Assembly (NCBI GenBank): GCA_956465555.1
Contig: OY101125.1
Coordinates: 1,180,501-1,244,500 of the forward strand
Direction: 5' to 3'
DNA: 64,000 bases
Source: Nitzschia sp. pyKryTriq1
Taxonomy: Eukaryota > Bacillariophyta > Bacillariophyceae > Bacillariales > Bacillariaceae
In this document: positions 10,899 through 21,821 of the stretch, piece by piece
Layout: each line of letters starts with the position of its first letter
Position numbering within the stretch: the stretch's first letter is position 1
Notes under the pieces: generated by a model
The model's database searches: none
The model's input: the letters and a program-made list of their open reading frames with translations, nothing else
What the model was told of the DNA's origin: nothing
Position numbers and translations under genes: made by a program

Positions 10899-11804
10899 AT
10901 GAAGGTTTCTCTTGTACTGTGTAGTTTTGTTGCGTCGGCCCTTGCGGCCCCCGCTGTAGTGTGGAAAAAGCAGGAAACGTCGGATCGACGATTTCTGCAC
11001 TCTTCAGAAGACTTGGCGGCGGCCGATTTGATGCGGGACGCGATCCAGGGCTCTTCGTTCTCCGTTGTTTTCCTGGTCGGCAAGGACGAGAATGGCAGTG
11101 AATCTCTGACAGAATTGGCTTCCTCAGGGAAGCTTCCTGCGACGGCAGAAAAGTACGGCTCCGCCAGCGCTATTTACCACCATGTTTCCGGAGTTGAATC
11201 CACTGCCGCGATGGTCCGCGAGGCCTCGGCCCACACGGGGGATCGCGTCCTTGCGGTCTCCATGAAGGAGTTGAATCAAAAGCTCAGCTCCTTCGCGGAG
11301 GTCCAAGTCGATGAATTGGGTGCCCAAACGCCCTCTAAATCTGTGGGTAAGCGGGCACGCCAGCTGGCGAACTCCAACGTTCTTGTAGTCAACATCAACC
11401 CCAGAGATGATGCTGCGGAAATCGATAGAACTGTCGCCAGCACGATCGACAACGAAAGAGTTCAAAGCATTGTTCTCGCTGGAATCCGATCCCTAACGGA
11501 AGTCAAGCACGAGCGTATGTTGGCCTCTCAACAACGCCGCAACCTCATGCAAAAGGAAGGTGCACGAATCACCGAGGGCCGCCGCCGTCTAGAGCAAGAA
11601 CAAGGAGACGATGCTCAGGGAAACAACTACAACAGTGACATGTCTGGTGTTTACTATGTTGCAATGACTCCCAATATTTTGGCGGGTATTCTGTTCTTGG
11701 GTTTGTTCACTGTTATCACTTGGATTGGAATCTCTTGCATGGGTGCCATCAGCGGTCAAGAAGTGTTTGTCAGCAAGATGCCTTCGGTTGGACGCGAAGC
11801 TTAA
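10899..11804 (+). CDS. V-ATPase accessory subunit S1/Voa1-like type I membrane protein
   Basis: 301 aa from the ATG at 10899. This start is chosen because MKVSLVLCSFVASALAAP is a clean signal peptide; an in-frame ATG 30 bp upstream would add ten residues before it. The lumenal region (about 20-250) has no firm signature. The C-terminus has the arrangement of the Ac45/Voa1 tail: an aromatic lead-in (GVYYVAMTPNILAGIL), one transmembrane helix (FLGLFTVITWIGISCM) and a short cytosolic end (SKMPSVGREA). Family members assemble with the Vo ring of the proton pump in the ER and endomembranes. The acidic EQEQGDDAQG before the helix could mark a processing region. The call rests mainly on the C-terminal 60 residues. 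Confidence 0.55.
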   Translation: MKVSLVLCSFVASALAAPAVVWKKQETSDRRFLHSSEDLAAADLMRDAIQGSSFSVVFLVGKDENGSESLTELASSGKLPATAEKYGSASAIYHHVSGVESTAAMVREASAHTGDRVLAVSMKELNQKLSSFAEVQVDELGAQTPSKSVGKRARQLANSNVLVVNINPRDDAAEIDRTVASTIDNERVQSIVLAGIRSLTEVKHERMLASQQRRNLMQKEGARITEGRRRLEQEQGDDAQGNNYNSDMSGVYYVAMTPNILAGILFLGLFTVITWIGISCMGAISGQEVFVSKMPSVGREA

Positions 11805-12749
11805 AAAAGTCACATGTATATCCTAGTCTACTCTATTATCAACAACTTGTGCCTAGTTTTATTCCAAAAGAGCTGCCGGTTATATAGTTCCATCCACGTA
11901 GGATTAGTAGTTCATTCTCTTTGAGCAGCTGCATGAAGACGAGAACTTTTTCTAGAGACCAAAATGCCCGGGCCGCACTCTGGAGCAAAAGCGCTACTAC
12001 TAACAAGGGAGACTCTTCGGAGCATCGACGTCATGAGTCTTTATCTATGCTAGCAAGCAAAGAGGTACTACATATTTGGGCTTGCCGTATACTACTGCTC
12101 CGAGAAGGTTGCTTCTCCACATTACGAGGCTCCGGCTTCCGGCTACTTCATACTACTACTGTACTTGTACGGGACTCTACTAGAGTAGACTCTAGCTAGA
12201 GTAGAAAGGATGACTTTAGGCAAGCTTTAGGCTCTCTACGTGTACAGTACGGTAGCGGGTACATACGTACTCGTACGGCACGGTAGTAGAGCATCAATAT
12301 GAAATATGGGAACAAGGAGAGTGTGTAGTATACAAATCTGAAGTGGAGGAGAGCAGAGACGTCCCCCCAAGTCTCGTTATCACGATCTACGAATACACCC
12401 TACAAGTACCGGTAGAGACGTACCGGGCACTCCTACACAGACAACAACACCTACTATGTATTTGTAGTAGTAATAGCATTGTCCTCTGTTCTTACTCTAC
12501 GTACTCGTAGCTATATCATCACCGTCATCTGCTGTTCTGAATCGCTTGATTCGGCCGATTCAAAAAAACACCCTTCTTCGACCCCTGCTGTTCTCCGACT
12601 TCGACGGTTGGATGTTGGATCCATATCATGACCATATTAACCACCAGGTACACACCGGCATGGGTGGAATCTGGATCTCGTCTTCCCATTTCTTCGATTG
12701 ATGATGATTCGTCATTGCCATTCAAGTTGTTTAGTATTTCTTAGCAGTC
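11805..12749. other. Long intergenic spacer rich in tacta/ctag/accgg words
   Basis: 945 bp. 12130-12500 is built largely of short self-complementary words such as gtacgg, ctagagtag, agtaccggta and tactact. No ORF has domain support and no RNA structure is evident. Confidence 0.55.
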
Positions 12750-15301
12750 ATGCCAAGCAACCCGTTCCGCGCAGATCCTTCCGTCCCATCAGCAGCACTT
12801 CGTCACAAAGAAAAAGGAAATCGCCTCTACGCCGCCCAAGATCTTGATGGCGCCCGAAAATCCTACCAGGCCGCCATCGCCTGCTTTCCCAGCGACCTAG
12901 TGTGGCCTAAGCATGAGGCTTTCGTCTTGGCGACACATTCAAACTTAGCCTTGACAAACTCAAAGTCGAAAGACTTTCGGGCGGCCTTGGAGCACGACAG
13001 GTAGAGGCATTGGTGGGTCTCTTGCAAGAAAAAGATGATTCGGATTTACGAATCGAGGCATGGAAGGCACTCGAGGAAGCACAACTAAGAGGGTATCTTA
13101 CCAAGGGCCACCCTGCCGCTTCGAAGCTGCAAACGCGACTCACCTTTTTCCGCTTCGGCGCCCAAGTGGCGTCGGCGAGTGAAACAACGACGGCATCGCA
13201 AGCCCTCCACGCGTGGACTGATCATCTCGTGAGGGTGGGCGCCTGTAACGTCTCGCAAGCGTTACGGGCACGGCAGCAATTTGAAGCAAAGAATAGTGCA
13301 GCTTGTAGTAGTAGTACTAGCGACGGTGATACTGAGAAACAAAAGGAGACGCTTGCACTCGAAGAACTTTCCAAGATCTTTCCCAAGGCCTCGGTCACTA
13401 TACAGAAAGTCTGCACGGACCTCATCGGTTGCATCCGGGCATGCCGATCGGATTTGGCGGTTCGATTTCTAAGGAAATACCTTCAGCGAGACCAGGGTTC
13501 GCATGTATGTACAGTGGCAGACGACAAGAGTGGCCAGATTATGTGGGCGATTTGCATTGGTTTGATGAACGCCTCAGACCCCGGGAATGGTCCAACAGAG
13601 ACATTTATAACCTTGCTGAATGTTTTGATCGACGAATATAATGTTTCCGTGGACCAGAGGTCCCGGTCGGACTCGGAAGATCAAAGCCGCAACCCTTTGC
13701 AATACGTGGCGAAATCAGGACGGCCCAAGGCGGTTCGAGCCATGCTACATCGTGGGGCGAAGGTCAATCTACGCGACGATGAAGGCTGGACTGCTCTGCA
13801 TGCCATTTGTATGAACGATGTGGCAGCTCATCACGAAGGGGGCCCGACCACGCAAGATCGAGTCGAAACTGCCAGACTGTTGGTCGATGCGGGTGCCGAG
13901 CTTGAAGCTGGGAGATACAATGATTTCACTCCTTTCCTTTCACTGATGTGCCAACCCAATCCGGAGCTCATGAGGTTTCTCTTGTCACGAGGCGCAAATC
14001 CTCGCCACAGATCGTCCAACGGCTGGGGTGCCGTCTTTCTCATCGAAGAGGCTGATGGGAAAATTGATCCTGAGGTCCTCAATACCTGCCGAAAGATGTT
14101 AGAAGACAGTATCGCATCTTCTGAACAAGCCATGTCTGTGCTGAACGAGCAGCAGCGAATGATGAAGTTTAAGAAACTCCTAAAGGATGTACTGGTGCCC
14201 GCCCACAACGAATTCATTTTGAGTAGGGCTCCACGAGAAACAGATCACGGTGACGAAATCCAACTGCGGGCGGATCAAGAACGAAAAGTCTTAGAGACAC
14301 TCCTTTTGTATCTTCACCTTGATACGACAGTCGTCACACGATTGTTCCAGCCTGGGGATGGCAATTGGCTGGAACAACTTCACTCACGTCTGGCGGAAAT
14401 TATTCCAGCAGTCTTCCAAAAGATCTATTTGGAGGATACGCCCACCGAGCACGAGTGGGGCCTTATGATGGCGATCGAAGAGAATGCTCTGAAATACGGA
14501 GAGCGAGACGATGGAAGTCCTGGAAGTCCACGCCGATTCGACCAGGAAGTGGCCAAAAGAGCCGTACTCCGCCAGTACCGCGAGCGAGGCCTGATCTATC
14601 GAGGAGTGATTATGGAACACTTTTCGATAATGGTGGTCGATCCCGCACAACACTCAGTAAGCTATGCTGTTCCCAACAAACTTTTGCTTGATAAAATTGC
14701 CCTGTATGGCCCGGTTGTCGAGGCAGGAGCGGGGACAGGGTATTGGACGGCTGTAATAGAATCCACTGGAGTCGATATCGTGGCCTACGACAAGTCACCA
14801 CCGGAATGCGGTGGTAATGGTTTCTTCGATCATACTTACACAAAGGTCCGGCAAGGTGACGGTGCAGATCCAAACTTTTGGACACAAGGGGACTTGTCTA
14901 GCCGGGCTCTTTTGCTTGTGTGGCCAAACAATCCAGATAAGGTTGACAACCCACATTTGTACAACGGCGACGAAGATATCCAACCAGTGTGGGACGTGGA
15001 TTGTCTCGCTGGATACATGAAAAATGGTGGGCGAACTGTCATTTACGTTGGAGAGCGAGAAGACACTATTCGAGTCATGCCTAATTGTCGACCTGACTGC
15101 GGTGTCTCTTCTAGCCGTCGTTTTCAAAGGATGCTAAAAGCACTTCGATTTGGTGGAAGAGATTACGATTCCAACTTGGTACTCATACATGGACGATGCT
15201 ACAATCTGGCGGCGCAAATGACAATAACTACTCCTATCCTTTTATTAGTTGAAGAATTGCTTAGAGGTTTTGTTCTCGATACATCAACGAACAGACGGTA
15301 G
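12750..15301 (+). CDS. TPR-ankyrin-methyltransferase-like protein with a reading-frame break
   Basis: The ATG at 12750 opens an 84-codon frame encoding a TPR unit (HKEKGNRLYAAQDLDGARKSYQAAIACFP, then HSNLALTNSKSKDFRAALEHD) that stops at 13004. Coding continues in another frame from about 12998 to 15301. Helix B of the TPR runs across the junction (ALEHD to EALVGLL), so this is one gene with an apparent 1-nt loss, or an intron I cannot place. The second part has ankyrin repeats (about 13690-14040: NPLQYVAKSGRPKAVRAMLHRGA, GWTALHAICMN) and a C-terminal region with a SAM-methyltransferase motif I (VVEAGAGTGYWT), an acidic post-II strand (VDIVAYDKSPP) and LLLVWP. About 850 aa in all. Substrate unknown. 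The 3' end lies 22 bp from the convergent orphan gene. Confidence 0.7.
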
Positions 15302-15323
15302 ATGTGCAAAGTTATCAGATTGG

Positions 15324-16103
15324 CTATTCGCATTTGATGAACTCCACAAATTTCTCGAGCTTGCGTCGATGCTCTGGTGTTTCGATGCGAAATTCGAGAT
15401 TAAGCTTATGATCGCAAGGATGATTTAAAAGTAGAGTGTCCGTGGAGAAGTTTTCCAACTTCACATCTTTCCCCGTCAAATCCTTGAGAAAGGCAACGTC
15501 GCTTTGTGGCTCAAGAAGCCAAGACTCTATCTTGCCCAAAAATAATTGTACCGACTCAAGATGATCTTTCAACACCGAGAGAAAAGAGCAAAGGATGGAT
15601 TCATGCAAGATAGAGGCCTCAGTCATGTATTTGCTGTAGTCGAAAAGATCCCCACTGCTCTCTAGAATATCATTTCCTGGCCCTGATACAATTTTGTCGA
15701 GCGCATTGGGAAGGCATGGGAAACTTCCGAAATGCTTCTCGGCACTTTCAGGTCGCATCTTTATCAGCACGAACAGAGTACCGTCATAATATATTGTCTT
15801 GTTTCTAATCATGACACTCGGAACGGAAACACGACGGAAAATTCTGAGGGAGGCATCGTAGTCTTGAACTTTGTTCGGTGAGCATCGCTCCCAGATTCCT
15901 TTGTTGGTTTCGATAAGAGCCGCCACAGTCCGGTAAAGATGATCTAGATCGTCTTCTCGTTCCGGGGAATGATCGCTCGATTCATGTACGGTCAATCTCT
16001 TTCTTGCTTCCTGCCGCCCAGATGCGAGAAAGCCATTCAAATCCAGCAACCTTTTGGCGCCGTTCGTTTGCCTTTTGTTACTTCTTGTGCTGTCGAAAGT
16101 CAT
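15324..16103 (-). CDS. Hypothetical protein, 259 aa
   Basis: Intact single-exon frame, convergent with the TPR-ankyrin gene. Not recognised. Arg/Lys-rich N-terminus (KRLLDLNGFLASGRQEARKRL), then a mixed helical region with FRRVSVPSVMIRNKTIYYDGTLFVLIKM and a Leu-rich segment (FLSVLKDHLESVQLFLGKIESWLL). No signal peptide, membrane helix or zinc-binding cluster. The length and the tight 22-bp spacing to the neighbour support it being real. Confidence 0.55.
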   Translation of the reverse strand: MTFDSTRSNKRQTNGAKRLLDLNGFLASGRQEARKRLTVHESSDHSPEREDDLDHLYRTVAALIETNKGIWERCSPNKVQDYDASLRIFRRVSVPSVMIRNKTIYYDGTLFVLIKMRPESAEKHFGSFPCLPNALDKIVSGPGNDILESSGDLFDYSKYMTEASILHESILCSFLSVLKDHLESVQLFLGKIESWLLEPQSDVAFLKDLTGKDVKLENFSTDTLLLNHPCDHKLNLEFRIETPEHRRKLEKFVEFIKCE

Positions 16104-16915
16104 CGATACTGCCTGTCCTGCCTGTTGGTACCTGGTATTTTCGGACGAACGACACCAACAATTTTCGAGCTACAAGTACTGCCACCTGCTCTGTGTGCCC
16201 GTGGTGTCGAAGCAAAGGCAAAAGGTACCATATCGAAAAGACACGAGACACAAGTTCTATCTTTCGAATTATGATCTTGTCTTGCTTCTTTTACGACCGT
16301 GCGCAACATACCTGGCCGATTTTCATCATCGTTGCATCGAGAAGCAGTTATGGAAGGGGATGGGTGATACCGGTACTGTAGTGTGTATTCGTACGTACCG
16401 GTAGTGTTGGGACCATCATGGTGATGGGTTTGTGAGGTTGGAGTTTGGAGTATCCATGTACATACCGGTAACTGTACCTGGTACCGTACCGGGACTCACT
16501 CCTCTGTACTGTAGAACGCCGGCGGCCGGCTGCCGCGGCGCGGCGGCGTGGAAAGGGTCGGTTCCTCGGTGGACCCACAGACGACGAAACTCTCCTTTGA
16601 TCGATGATTACCGTTATTGACCACTTGGACTGTTGTCTCGACACAGAAAACCCAAGAACATCAATGTATTTGTGATCATAACCTGATACGTAGGCACCCG
16701 GGGGTGTGACGTATTCATTCAACTGCCGATCTTTGCCATCTCCGTTCCGTGCCTTTTGCAGGCGGATGGCAACAACGTTGAAGGTTTCGGATCGCGAGAT
16801 TGATCTTCGACACACGCACCCGAACCGCTGCTACTGGTACCATGCACTGCATGCAGCGCCTCCTTACGATCTCATTCTATTATTCAAGAAGTAGCATCTT
16901 ATAACTACAGCAACA
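16104..16915. other. Intergenic spacer with several accggta words
   Basis: About 810 bp. 16365-16500 contains at least four copies of an ACCGGTA/GGTACC-type word. A GC-rich block (ccggcggccggctgccgcggcg) lies at about 16520-16545. No supported gene. Confidence 0.5.
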
Positions 16916-17760
16916 ATGAAGGTCGCCCTTGCTCTCTCTTTCGTCGCATCCGCTGCTGCTTTCTCGCAGGTGAGGACTTATTCAAGCAGATGATCGTTCT
17001 CGGTCAGGTTTCTCTTGGGGATAGACGAAGCATCGCCAACTCGTACCAGTCAGGAGTCATTGCGATGGTCCGACGTCCGACGCTCCCATATCGCTGCTAT
17101 TCTTAATGATTCTTTTCGAGCCACTATACTTTGTTGTATGGTAGCACCCTTACCGGATGCACCCTCATCACATGTGTACGCCTCTCACATTTTTTTCGTA
17201 ATATTTTCTTTCTTCAGGAGACTGGCCGTCGCGAGGCCTTTGCTGGAATTGCCGCTGCCGGTGCCGCTTTGGTCCCTGCTGTCGCCAACGCCGCTGCTGG
17301 AGAATCTCCCCGATTCTCTGTTTTCGGTTTGATTGGAGACGGTACCTCGTACTCCGAGGGTGCCGCCTACGGATCTGATCAGTCCAAGCCTCTCTACTCC
17401 CCCTACTCCGTTTACGGTGATGCCGGCCCGGAATCTCTGTACAAGAAGGAGAACGCTGACTACATTGCCCGCAAGAAGGCTATCCTTGCTGAGACCAAGG
17501 TCCGAATTAGCAAACTCCCCGCTTACGCCGAGAAGAAGAAGTGGTTCGAGGTTACCGACGAGCTCAGCCGTTACATGTACGAGACTCGTGGAGCCGTCAA
17601 GTACCTTGCCACCTCTGTTGAGCAAAAGGAAGCCGCCACCGAATTCTTCCGAGCTATCGAGGAAGTCGCCAACGCTGCCCGTCTTAAGAAGCAAGACGCA
17701 TGTTTGGCTGCCATTGACAAGTCTAAGAAGACTCTCGACGCTCTTGTGGCCAAGCTTTAA
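16916..17760 (+). CDS. psbQ': PsbQ'-like oxygen-evolving complex protein, plastid-targeted
   Basis: Exons 16916-16969 and 17218-17760 (GTGAGG...CTTCAG, phase 0), 198 aa. Exon 1 encodes only the ER-type signal peptide MKVALALSFVASAAAFSQ, whose AAF/S end matches the diatom plastid import motif. A twin-arginine thylakoid signal follows (GRREAFAGIAAAGAALVPAVANA), giving a tripartite path to the thylakoid lumen. The mature part is the helical PsbQ domain (YKKENADYIARKKAILAETKVRI, ELSRYMYETRGAVKYL, KTLDALVAKL). PsbQ' is the red-lineage extrinsic PSII protein that stabilises the Mn cluster environment. PsbO lies 3 kb downstream on the other strand. Confidence 0.88.
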
Positions 17761-18860
17761 AAAAGCTGTATTTTTCTCGAAAGAACTTCAGCAATATCAT
17801 TTATACCCCTTTTCTCGGGTTGCGAGTCGGTTCAGTTTGTACAGACAAAGCCTTGACGATAGAATCCTACTTTGACATAGTAATGCAAGCTGTTGTCAGA
17901 GTACCGCTAGAAAATATTCCCGTACCACTGGGGTTTGTTGAGAGTACAAGTAGACTAGAGCTAGAACACCGGGAGGCTGCAGTTGACATCTGCCCCAGAC
18001 TACTATAGAGGTACCATCGTTCCATGTGATGGTTATTCTTTTTGGCAGGGTCTCTAGAGAATTGAACCACGAGAGAAACTCCGCGAAAGATATTATTTGC
18101 TCAGTTGCTCATGCAAGCTTTGTTCCTCACGTTCCTCACTACGATTCATGGCTCTCGACCGTCAACGTAGTAACTAAATTAATTGCTCTCGACCGTCAAG
18201 GTAGCAACTAAATTAGGAAGTGCACTCTTTCGCTGCTTTACGATATACTCCTACTCTGGCAGCTACTATTAGAAGGAAGTCCTCTCGCTACTAGTTGTAC
18301 TACGGTCCACTACTATAGAAAGTTTAGAAGCCGAAACAGCAATGATCAATGCTATCTTTTAGCAAGTACCAGCTACCATCAATGATAAGGCTGTATCTTC
18401 CTTTTACTACCATATCATCCTCTTTCATTGGGTTACTACCTGCCTGGTATCGATAATAGAAGAGCCTCCCTCACGAACATTGCTTTCACATTTCATGCGT
18501 CAGACATGAAAAGAACTCTTTTCTTTTTTTCCATCAAACGATAAGTACCCGTAGACTAAAACGAATCAATCCCGTCCGTCCGTCGTTCTAAGGACTTTCT
18601 CCGCAGAAAAACTTTTGCTGCGGCGACAGCGCCGAAAAAAAAAATCTCGACGATGATGCGATGGCGATGAGAAGAGACATTAGCCAGTAGATGTACAATG
18701 GACACAGCAAACACGGCCCTCCAACTCCCCTACTGCTTCAACAGAGACAACCCCCGATACAACCTCCCCCTCAAGACCTTACATTCCTGTCCACGCCGCC
18801 TTGGAAACAAGCTACCAAGCCACAGCGATATATTCAAGCAAACACCTACAACATCACAAA
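17761..18860. other. Long intergenic spacer with a two-copy tandem repeat
   Basis: 1.1 kb. Besides the repeat at 18151-18215 there is no structure I can name. 18690-18860 is open in the bL32m frame but precedes its best ATG. Confidence 0.5.
18151..18215. repeat. 34-bp-period tandem repeat, two copies
   Basis: The 31-bp unit gctctcgaccgtcaa-c/g-gtag-t/c-aactaaatta occurs at 18151-18181 and 18185-18215 with two mismatches. Short local duplication in a spacer. Confidence 0.8.
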
Positions 18861-19205
18861 ATGCTTTGGAATTCACTACAACTCGTTTCGGGCTTCATCC
18901 GGCAAAGACTCCTGGTCCGGTATCGACCGGCCCCGGCATTGGTTCCGCAGCTAGCTGGAATCCCCCATCAATCGTTGTTCGATCCAGCTGCGTCAACAAA
19001 TGATGGTTTCGTACAGGACAACCCATGGATTTGGTTTGCCGTGCCGAAGCGAAAGCACACCCGATCTCGCAAGCGAATGAAGACAACAGTGCAGAAACGA
19101 CTAGAGCTCAAGAAAAATATTGTATTTGATCCTCGGACCGGCGAAGTTACACTGAAGCACAAGTTGCCATTCAATTGGAAGGATTATTTGCCTAAAATAG
19201 AATAA
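18861..19205 (+). CDS. Mitochondrial large-subunit ribosomal protein bL32m
   Basis: 114 aa from the ATG at 18861 (context cacaaaATG); an in-frame ATG at 18801 would add 20 residues. The bL32 signature AVPKRKHTRSRKRMKT begins near residue 66, where the mature protein would start as in other mitochondrial L32 proteins. The tail EVTLKHKLPFNWKDYLPKIE is extended relative to bacteria. The N-terminal 60 residues (SLQLVSGFIRQRLLVRYRPAP) are Arg-rich and amphipathic, a mitochondrial presequence. The bacterial zinc-binding Cys motif is not present. Confidence 0.8.
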   Translation: MLWNSLQLVSGFIRQRLLVRYRPAPALVPQLAGIPHQSLFDPAASTNDGFVQDNPWIWFAVPKRKHTRSRKRMKTTVQKRLELKKNIVFDPRTGEVTLKHKLPFNWKDYLPKIE

Positions 19206-19610
19206 ATGCAATCCTTGAGCCAGGAGAGGTCAAATTCCTAGAGACCATCATCACATCCATCAAGAGTACAAAAATCGTCTGCTAATATCTCCTAGAGTGA
19301 TTGATTGATCTCTAAAGAGAGCTGAGTTGAAGAAATCCTATCTCAATGGCTTGGTGATAACGATTTCGTGGTAGCTCTTCACGATCGATGTTGGCGACAT
19401 CGAAGATAACGAAAGCTATGGAGCCATTCGGAGCTCCACAAACGGCTCCGGCGTGACGGCGCTTTCAGATAGCATACTGTACATGAAAAATCTGGGAGGT
19501 TTCATGCCAAGTCATATTTCACTTTACGATTTCTGTTTATGTCGACATCCGACTATCCCAAAGCGGGTGGAAACCTCCAGATCCATCGAGAATAAGGATT
19601 CACCTGAGCC
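19206..19610. other. Intergenic spacer
   Basis: About 405 bp between the converging bL32m and DUF4864-like genes. Nothing identifiable beyond probable 3' UTRs. Confidence 0.45.
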
Positions 19611-20045
19611 TCATAAGTTCGGAATGACCGCGTCCACCAAATAGCATCCAGCCTGTGGACCAGCATTACATCTAGAAAGTGACCACCAATACTCGACCAC
19701 CCTTTTCGAAGAATTTTCCGAGTTATCTGACGGTACCACGCGGACGAGGTACTGCATCGAATCCGCAATGGTCGATGCCAACAGGATGTCTGCTTTCTTG
19801 TGACCGACTAGATACTTGTAGGGCCCCGACCGAACCATTTGGCCAAAAGTTTTGACGTCTCCCGTTCTCTGCTTGTTGGCTGGCGATGCGAACTCGTAAA
19901 CGCCATTCATGTCATCTTTCTGCAATGACAACAACTGCGACAATACGATCTGTTCCGGCGAGGTCGCAGGAGAAAGGGCATCTGATATCTCAATGAAGCT
20001 TAATATAACGACAATAATGATAAAGGGGAATGTGAAAACGTCCAT
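19611..20045 (-). CDS. DUF4864-like protein with signal peptide
   Basis: 144 aa. MDVFTFPFIIIVVILSFIEISDA is a signal peptide or signal anchor. The rest matches the small alpha+beta DUF4864 pattern: SPEQIVLSQLLSLQKDD, GVYEFASPANKQRTGDVKTFGQMVRSGPY, then a C-terminal strand set (YLVRVVPSD, RVVEYWWSLSRC, GCYLVDAVIP). Members occur in cyanobacteria and plastid-bearing eukaryotes; function unknown. No clear FAP-type plastid motif follows the signal peptide. Confidence 0.6.
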   Translation of the reverse strand: MDVFTFPFIIIVVILSFIEISDALSPATSPEQIVLSQLLSLQKDDMNGVYEFASPANKQRTGDVKTFGQMVRSGPYKYLVGHKKADILLASTIADSMQYLVRVVPSDNSENSSKRVVEYWWSLSRCNAGPQAGCYLVDAVIPNL

Positions 20046-20738
20046 TGTGTTGACAGGACTATCAGTCTTTTAATGATGGAGGAACATTGATGTTTCCGAA
20101 ACATCATCATTGACAACATTTTTATTTTCGACGATTCTTCTCGATCTTCGCCGAAGAAGAAAGCTTTAGTCGGGCAGATCTCGTAGATTGGAAAGTCTAT
20201 CAAAGTTGGTTGAGTGTGCTAACAAAAAATTGTAGACCACGTCAGTCTTCATCCAATCGGAATCCTTCGAAATTCTTTTCTCCAAGGATGATTGGTCCAG
20301 CGAAGACTTCCGGGTACCTTCAAAAATCCGGGCAATGGATACAACTTGCTTGTAGACTACCAGTACAGTAACGGTACTGGTACCGGTACTACCGGTAGGA
20401 TACCATCAAATACTCGTACTGTAATCTTCTACCCTTCCTGCTAGTCTAGACTACTACTGTACTTCTATCTTAGGACTTCCAGTTCCTAGTAAAACATCAA
20501 TCCCCCACTCTAGTGGAAAATATAGCCAGTCTAGTTATGATGATCTCATTTCTAGCCTACTAAATATTGAAATAACATCTGGATCACTGCTCAACCTATG
20601 TGACTAAGTAGGTTATGCCGCGAAAGGAAGCGCCGCTGTGTCCGAGGGGTCGAGCAAAGCGGGGTGAGGTAAGTCTATAAAAAGCCACAAGATTCCAATA
20701 GTAAACAAGTCCGATTGCACTAGCAATGTGCGAGAGGT
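20046..20738. other. Intergenic spacer with palindromic GTACCGGTAC cluster
   Basis: About 690 bp. 20361-20400 is a run of related words (cagtacagta, acggtactgg, taccggtact, accggtagg) with the 10-bp palindrome GTACCGGTAC at 20380-20389. No coding support. Confidence 0.55.
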
Positions 20739-20751
20739 TTAGTCCACACGA

Positions 20752-20786
<35 letters not shown>

Positions 20787-20996
20787 AACCTTGGATCCCA
20801 TATCGGTATCTCCAAGTTGCGTGGCAACGAAAACTCCTCCAATTTCTGATTCGGCCGCGTTGACCTTGTTGACTTCCATCTCAATGCGTCCAGTGGTGAC
20901 ATCGAAAGTCTTGTTGTTCTCCTTGAAAAGGTCATCATCACCTTCTTCTCCAGATTGAAGACCTGGAAGAGCGACAGCCATGTCGTAACCGGTGGT

Positions 20997-21029
<33 letters not shown>

Positions 21030-21821
21030 AGTACGGTACGAAGGAACGGAGAAATCTCCGCCCATTTGGAAACCAGGCTTGAAGGAGCCTCCGTTTCCCT
21101 TGGCAACAAGGTCCTTAACGGTGAAAAGGAAAGGAACACGTTCTCCTCCTGGAAGTTGGACGGTGGTGGCAGCGTAGTCAATACCCTCCTTCTCCTTGAA
21201 GACGATGTTTCCACCTTCGCTAGAAAGGGTTCCCTCAACTCCATCAAGAGTGTAAGTTTGACGAGTCATGACCTTGGAGTTCACGAACTTCTTCTCGGTC
21301 TTTCCTCCCTTTCCGATTTCTTCCTCAACGGCCCAGGCCTTGGGCTCGATGCACATCTCCGTCAGCTTTTGTCCAGACTTGGGGGTGATGGTGTCCTCTC
21401 CGACAACCTCGGGGCATCTGTTGGCAAGACCGGTTCCCTTGACTTGCAAGTAAGTCAATTCGTTGATCTCGGACTTGGTCAAAGCCTGGGCGGGAGCGGC
21501 GAAGATGGAGAGAGCGGCGGCTCCGGCAAGGGCGATCTTTCCGGCGTTGGCAAGGTCGCTCTTCAAGGACATTTGAAGTGCCGTGTTGCTCTAAAATACG
21601 AAAATGATAAACCCGGACGAATACCAAGGGAAGAAAGGTGATCAGTGAGTGCACGTTTTGCTTACATCATCAATGCGATTCTCGACTCCGCGCTCGGATT
21701 TTACGATTGGAAATGCAACTTAAACTAAGCGACTACAAGAACTCACGTTGGCAGCAGGGGCCGGGGCAAAGGCAGATGCCGAAGCGGCGAAAGCAAGGGT
21801 GGCGGCGGCGGTGAACTTCAT
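20739..21821 (-). CDS. psbO: PsbO, 33-kDa manganese-stabilising protein of photosystem II
   Basis: Exons 21821-21747 and 21590-20739 (GTGAGT...TTTAG, phase 0), 308 aa. The first exon is the signal peptide ending ASASAFAP, the classic diatom plastid motif; exon 2 continues with a short transit region, then a thylakoid signal (GKIALAGAAALSIFAAPAQA). The mature protein starts about LTKSEINELTYLQVKGTG. Conserved PsbO blocks are present: TGLANRCP, LTEMCIEP with the second Cys of the disulfide, [78 protein letters not shown]. It shields the oxygen-evolving Mn4CaO5 cluster on the lumenal side. The intron separates import signal from mature protein, as in the nearby psbQ'. Confidence 0.96.
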
